Of a stretch of DNA of 5,668 nt, positions 4,929-5,668 are shown one piece after another. The notes beneath the pieces are model-generated. The model did no database searches. It saw only the letters and a list, made by a program, of their open reading frames with translations, and was not told the DNA's origin. Source of the stretch: Pseudomonadota bacterium. GTDB taxonomy: Bacteria > Pseudomonadota > Gammaproteobacteria > Burkholderiales > Burkholderiaceae_C. Made by a program: the position numbers and the translations under genes. The stretch is from positions 1 through 5,668 of the forward strand of contig JAEYPG010000409.1 in NCBI GenBank assembly GCA_023410975.1, in the 5' to 3' direction. The number at the start of each line of letters is the position of its first letter. Position 1 is the first letter of the stretch.

Positions 4929-5668
4929 TCATTGCGCGAACGAGGCCGCCAGCGAGCCCAGCAGCAGGTTCCATCCGTCGGCCAGCACGAACAGCATGAG
5001 CTTGAAGGGCAGCGCCACCAGCACCGGGCTGAGCATCATCATCCCCAGGCTCATGAGCACGCTGGCCACGACCATGTCGATGATCAGGAAGGGAATGAAC
5101 ACCAGGAAGCCGATCTGGAACGCGCTCTTGAGCTCGCTGGTGACGAAGGCCGGCACCAGCACCTTGAACGGCAGCTGCGCCGGCGTGGTCTGCTCCGGCA
5201 GCCGCGCCATGCGGGAGAACATCTGCACGTCGCTCTGGCGCGTCTGCTTGAGCATGAAGGCGCGCAGCGGCTCCTGGCCGCGCTCCAGCGCCTGCTCGGG
5301 CGTGATCTGTCCGGCGGCGTAGGGCTGCCAGGCCTGCTCGTAGATGCGGTCCAGCGTCGGGCCCATGACGAAGAAGGTCAGGAACAGGCTCAGCGCCACG
5401 ATGACTTGGTTGGGCGGCGTGGTCTGCGTGCCCATGGCCTGGCGCAGCAGGCCCAGCACGATGACGATGCGGGTGAAGGACGTCATCAGCAGCAGCATCG
5501 CCGGCAGGAAGCTCAGCGCGGTGAAGAACAGCAGCGTCTGCACCGGCACCGAGTAGCTGGTGCCGCCCGCGCCCTGGCCCACGAGCAGCGGCAGCGTGCC
5601 GGCGCCGCCTTGCTGCTGCGCCAGCGCGGGCAGCGCGGCGGCGCCCAGCAGCAACAACAGCGCGGCGG
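4929..5668 (-). CDS. fliP: Flagellar biosynthetic protein FliP (export gate; N-terminus beyond right edge)
   Basis: The frame is open to the window edge; 245 full codons are visible. The visible N-terminus (AALLLLLGAAALPALAQQQ) is the hydrophobic part and probable cleavage site of a signal peptide, as known for FliP, so only the first few residues are missing; the TTG at 5655-5657 is an internal Leu, not the start. Diagnostic blocks follow: LLMTSFTRIVIVLGLLRQAMG, then TPPNQVIVALSLFLTFFVMGP with membrane helices, a periplasmic stretch rich in charged residues, and PAFVTSELKSAFQIGF (a FliP/SctR family signature) leading into the last two helices, ending with PFKLMLFVLADGW. FliP forms the five-fold core ring of the flagellar type III export gate with FliQ and FliR. 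It is the first visible gene of the minus-strand fliP-fliQ-fliR run; fliO/fliN/fliM would be expected beyond the edge. Confidence 0.96.
   Translation of the reverse strand, partial: AALLLLLGAAALPALAQQQGGAGTLPLLVGQGAGGTSYSVPVQTLLFFTALSFLPAMLLLMTSFTRIVIVLGLLRQAMGTQTTPPNQVIVALSLFLTFFVMGPTLDRIYEQAWQPYAAGQITPEQALERGQEPLRAFMLKQTRQSDVQMFSRMARLPEQTTPAQLPFKVLVPAFVTSELKSAFQIGFLVFIPFLIIDMVVASVLMSLGMMMLSPVLVALPFKLMLFVLADGWNLLLGSLAASFAQ

Noticed and set aside
1..5668. CRISPR array, tRNA/rRNA, transposase or phage genes
   Set aside because: No regularly spaced repeats, cloverleaf-like sequence or mobile-element protein was seen; the only repeats are the short palindromes and the 15-bp pair reported.

Overview
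The window is very GC-rich, with strong G/C bias at third codon positions. It carries flagellar export-gate and chemotaxis genes of a kind and order typical of motile Betaproteobacteria. The protein sequences and a dispersed palindromic repeat suggest Burkholderiales, most likely Comamonadaceae (Acidovorax/Variovorax/Delftia-like). That placement is inferred from sequence style; no search was run.

Layout, left to right. (1) 1-315, minus strand: a CheY-type single-domain response regulator, cut by the left edge just after its conserved Lys-Pro. It is preceded by a good match to a FliA (sigma-28) flagellar promoter at 346-372. (2) 316-562: a divergent intergenic region holding that promoter and two overlapping inverted repeats. 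(3) 563-2310, plus strand: a two-gene two-component operon. The first gene is a soluble kinase with an N-terminal receiver domain (REC-HisKA_3-HATPase); the second is a NarL/FixJ-type regulator, and the two overlap by ATGA. (4) 2310-2338: a strong hairpin between convergent genes. Its T-tract lies on the minus strand, so it mainly terminates the next gene. (5) 2391-3524, minus strand: a secreted chymotrypsin-fold serine peptidase with a complete His-Asp-Ser triad and a long N-terminal pro-region. (6) 3733-5668, minus strand: fliR, fliQ and fliP (transcribed fliP-fliQ-fliR). FliP lacks its extreme N-terminus at the right edge. Both gaps inside this operon contain related palindromic repeat elements.

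How the genes fit together: FliP, FliQ and FliR form the membrane export gate of the flagellar type III secretion system. The CheY homologue would signal to the flagellar switch and appears to be switched on late by FliA. The kinase/regulator pair and the peptidase sit between the flagellar blocks. Their placement may mean a link to motility or surface behaviour, but nothing in the sequence proves it. No tRNA, rRNA, CRISPR array, transposase or clearly novel system was seen. The most unusual points are the repeats within fliPQR, the kinase with a receiver domain but no sensor, and the peptidase inserted among flagellar genes.
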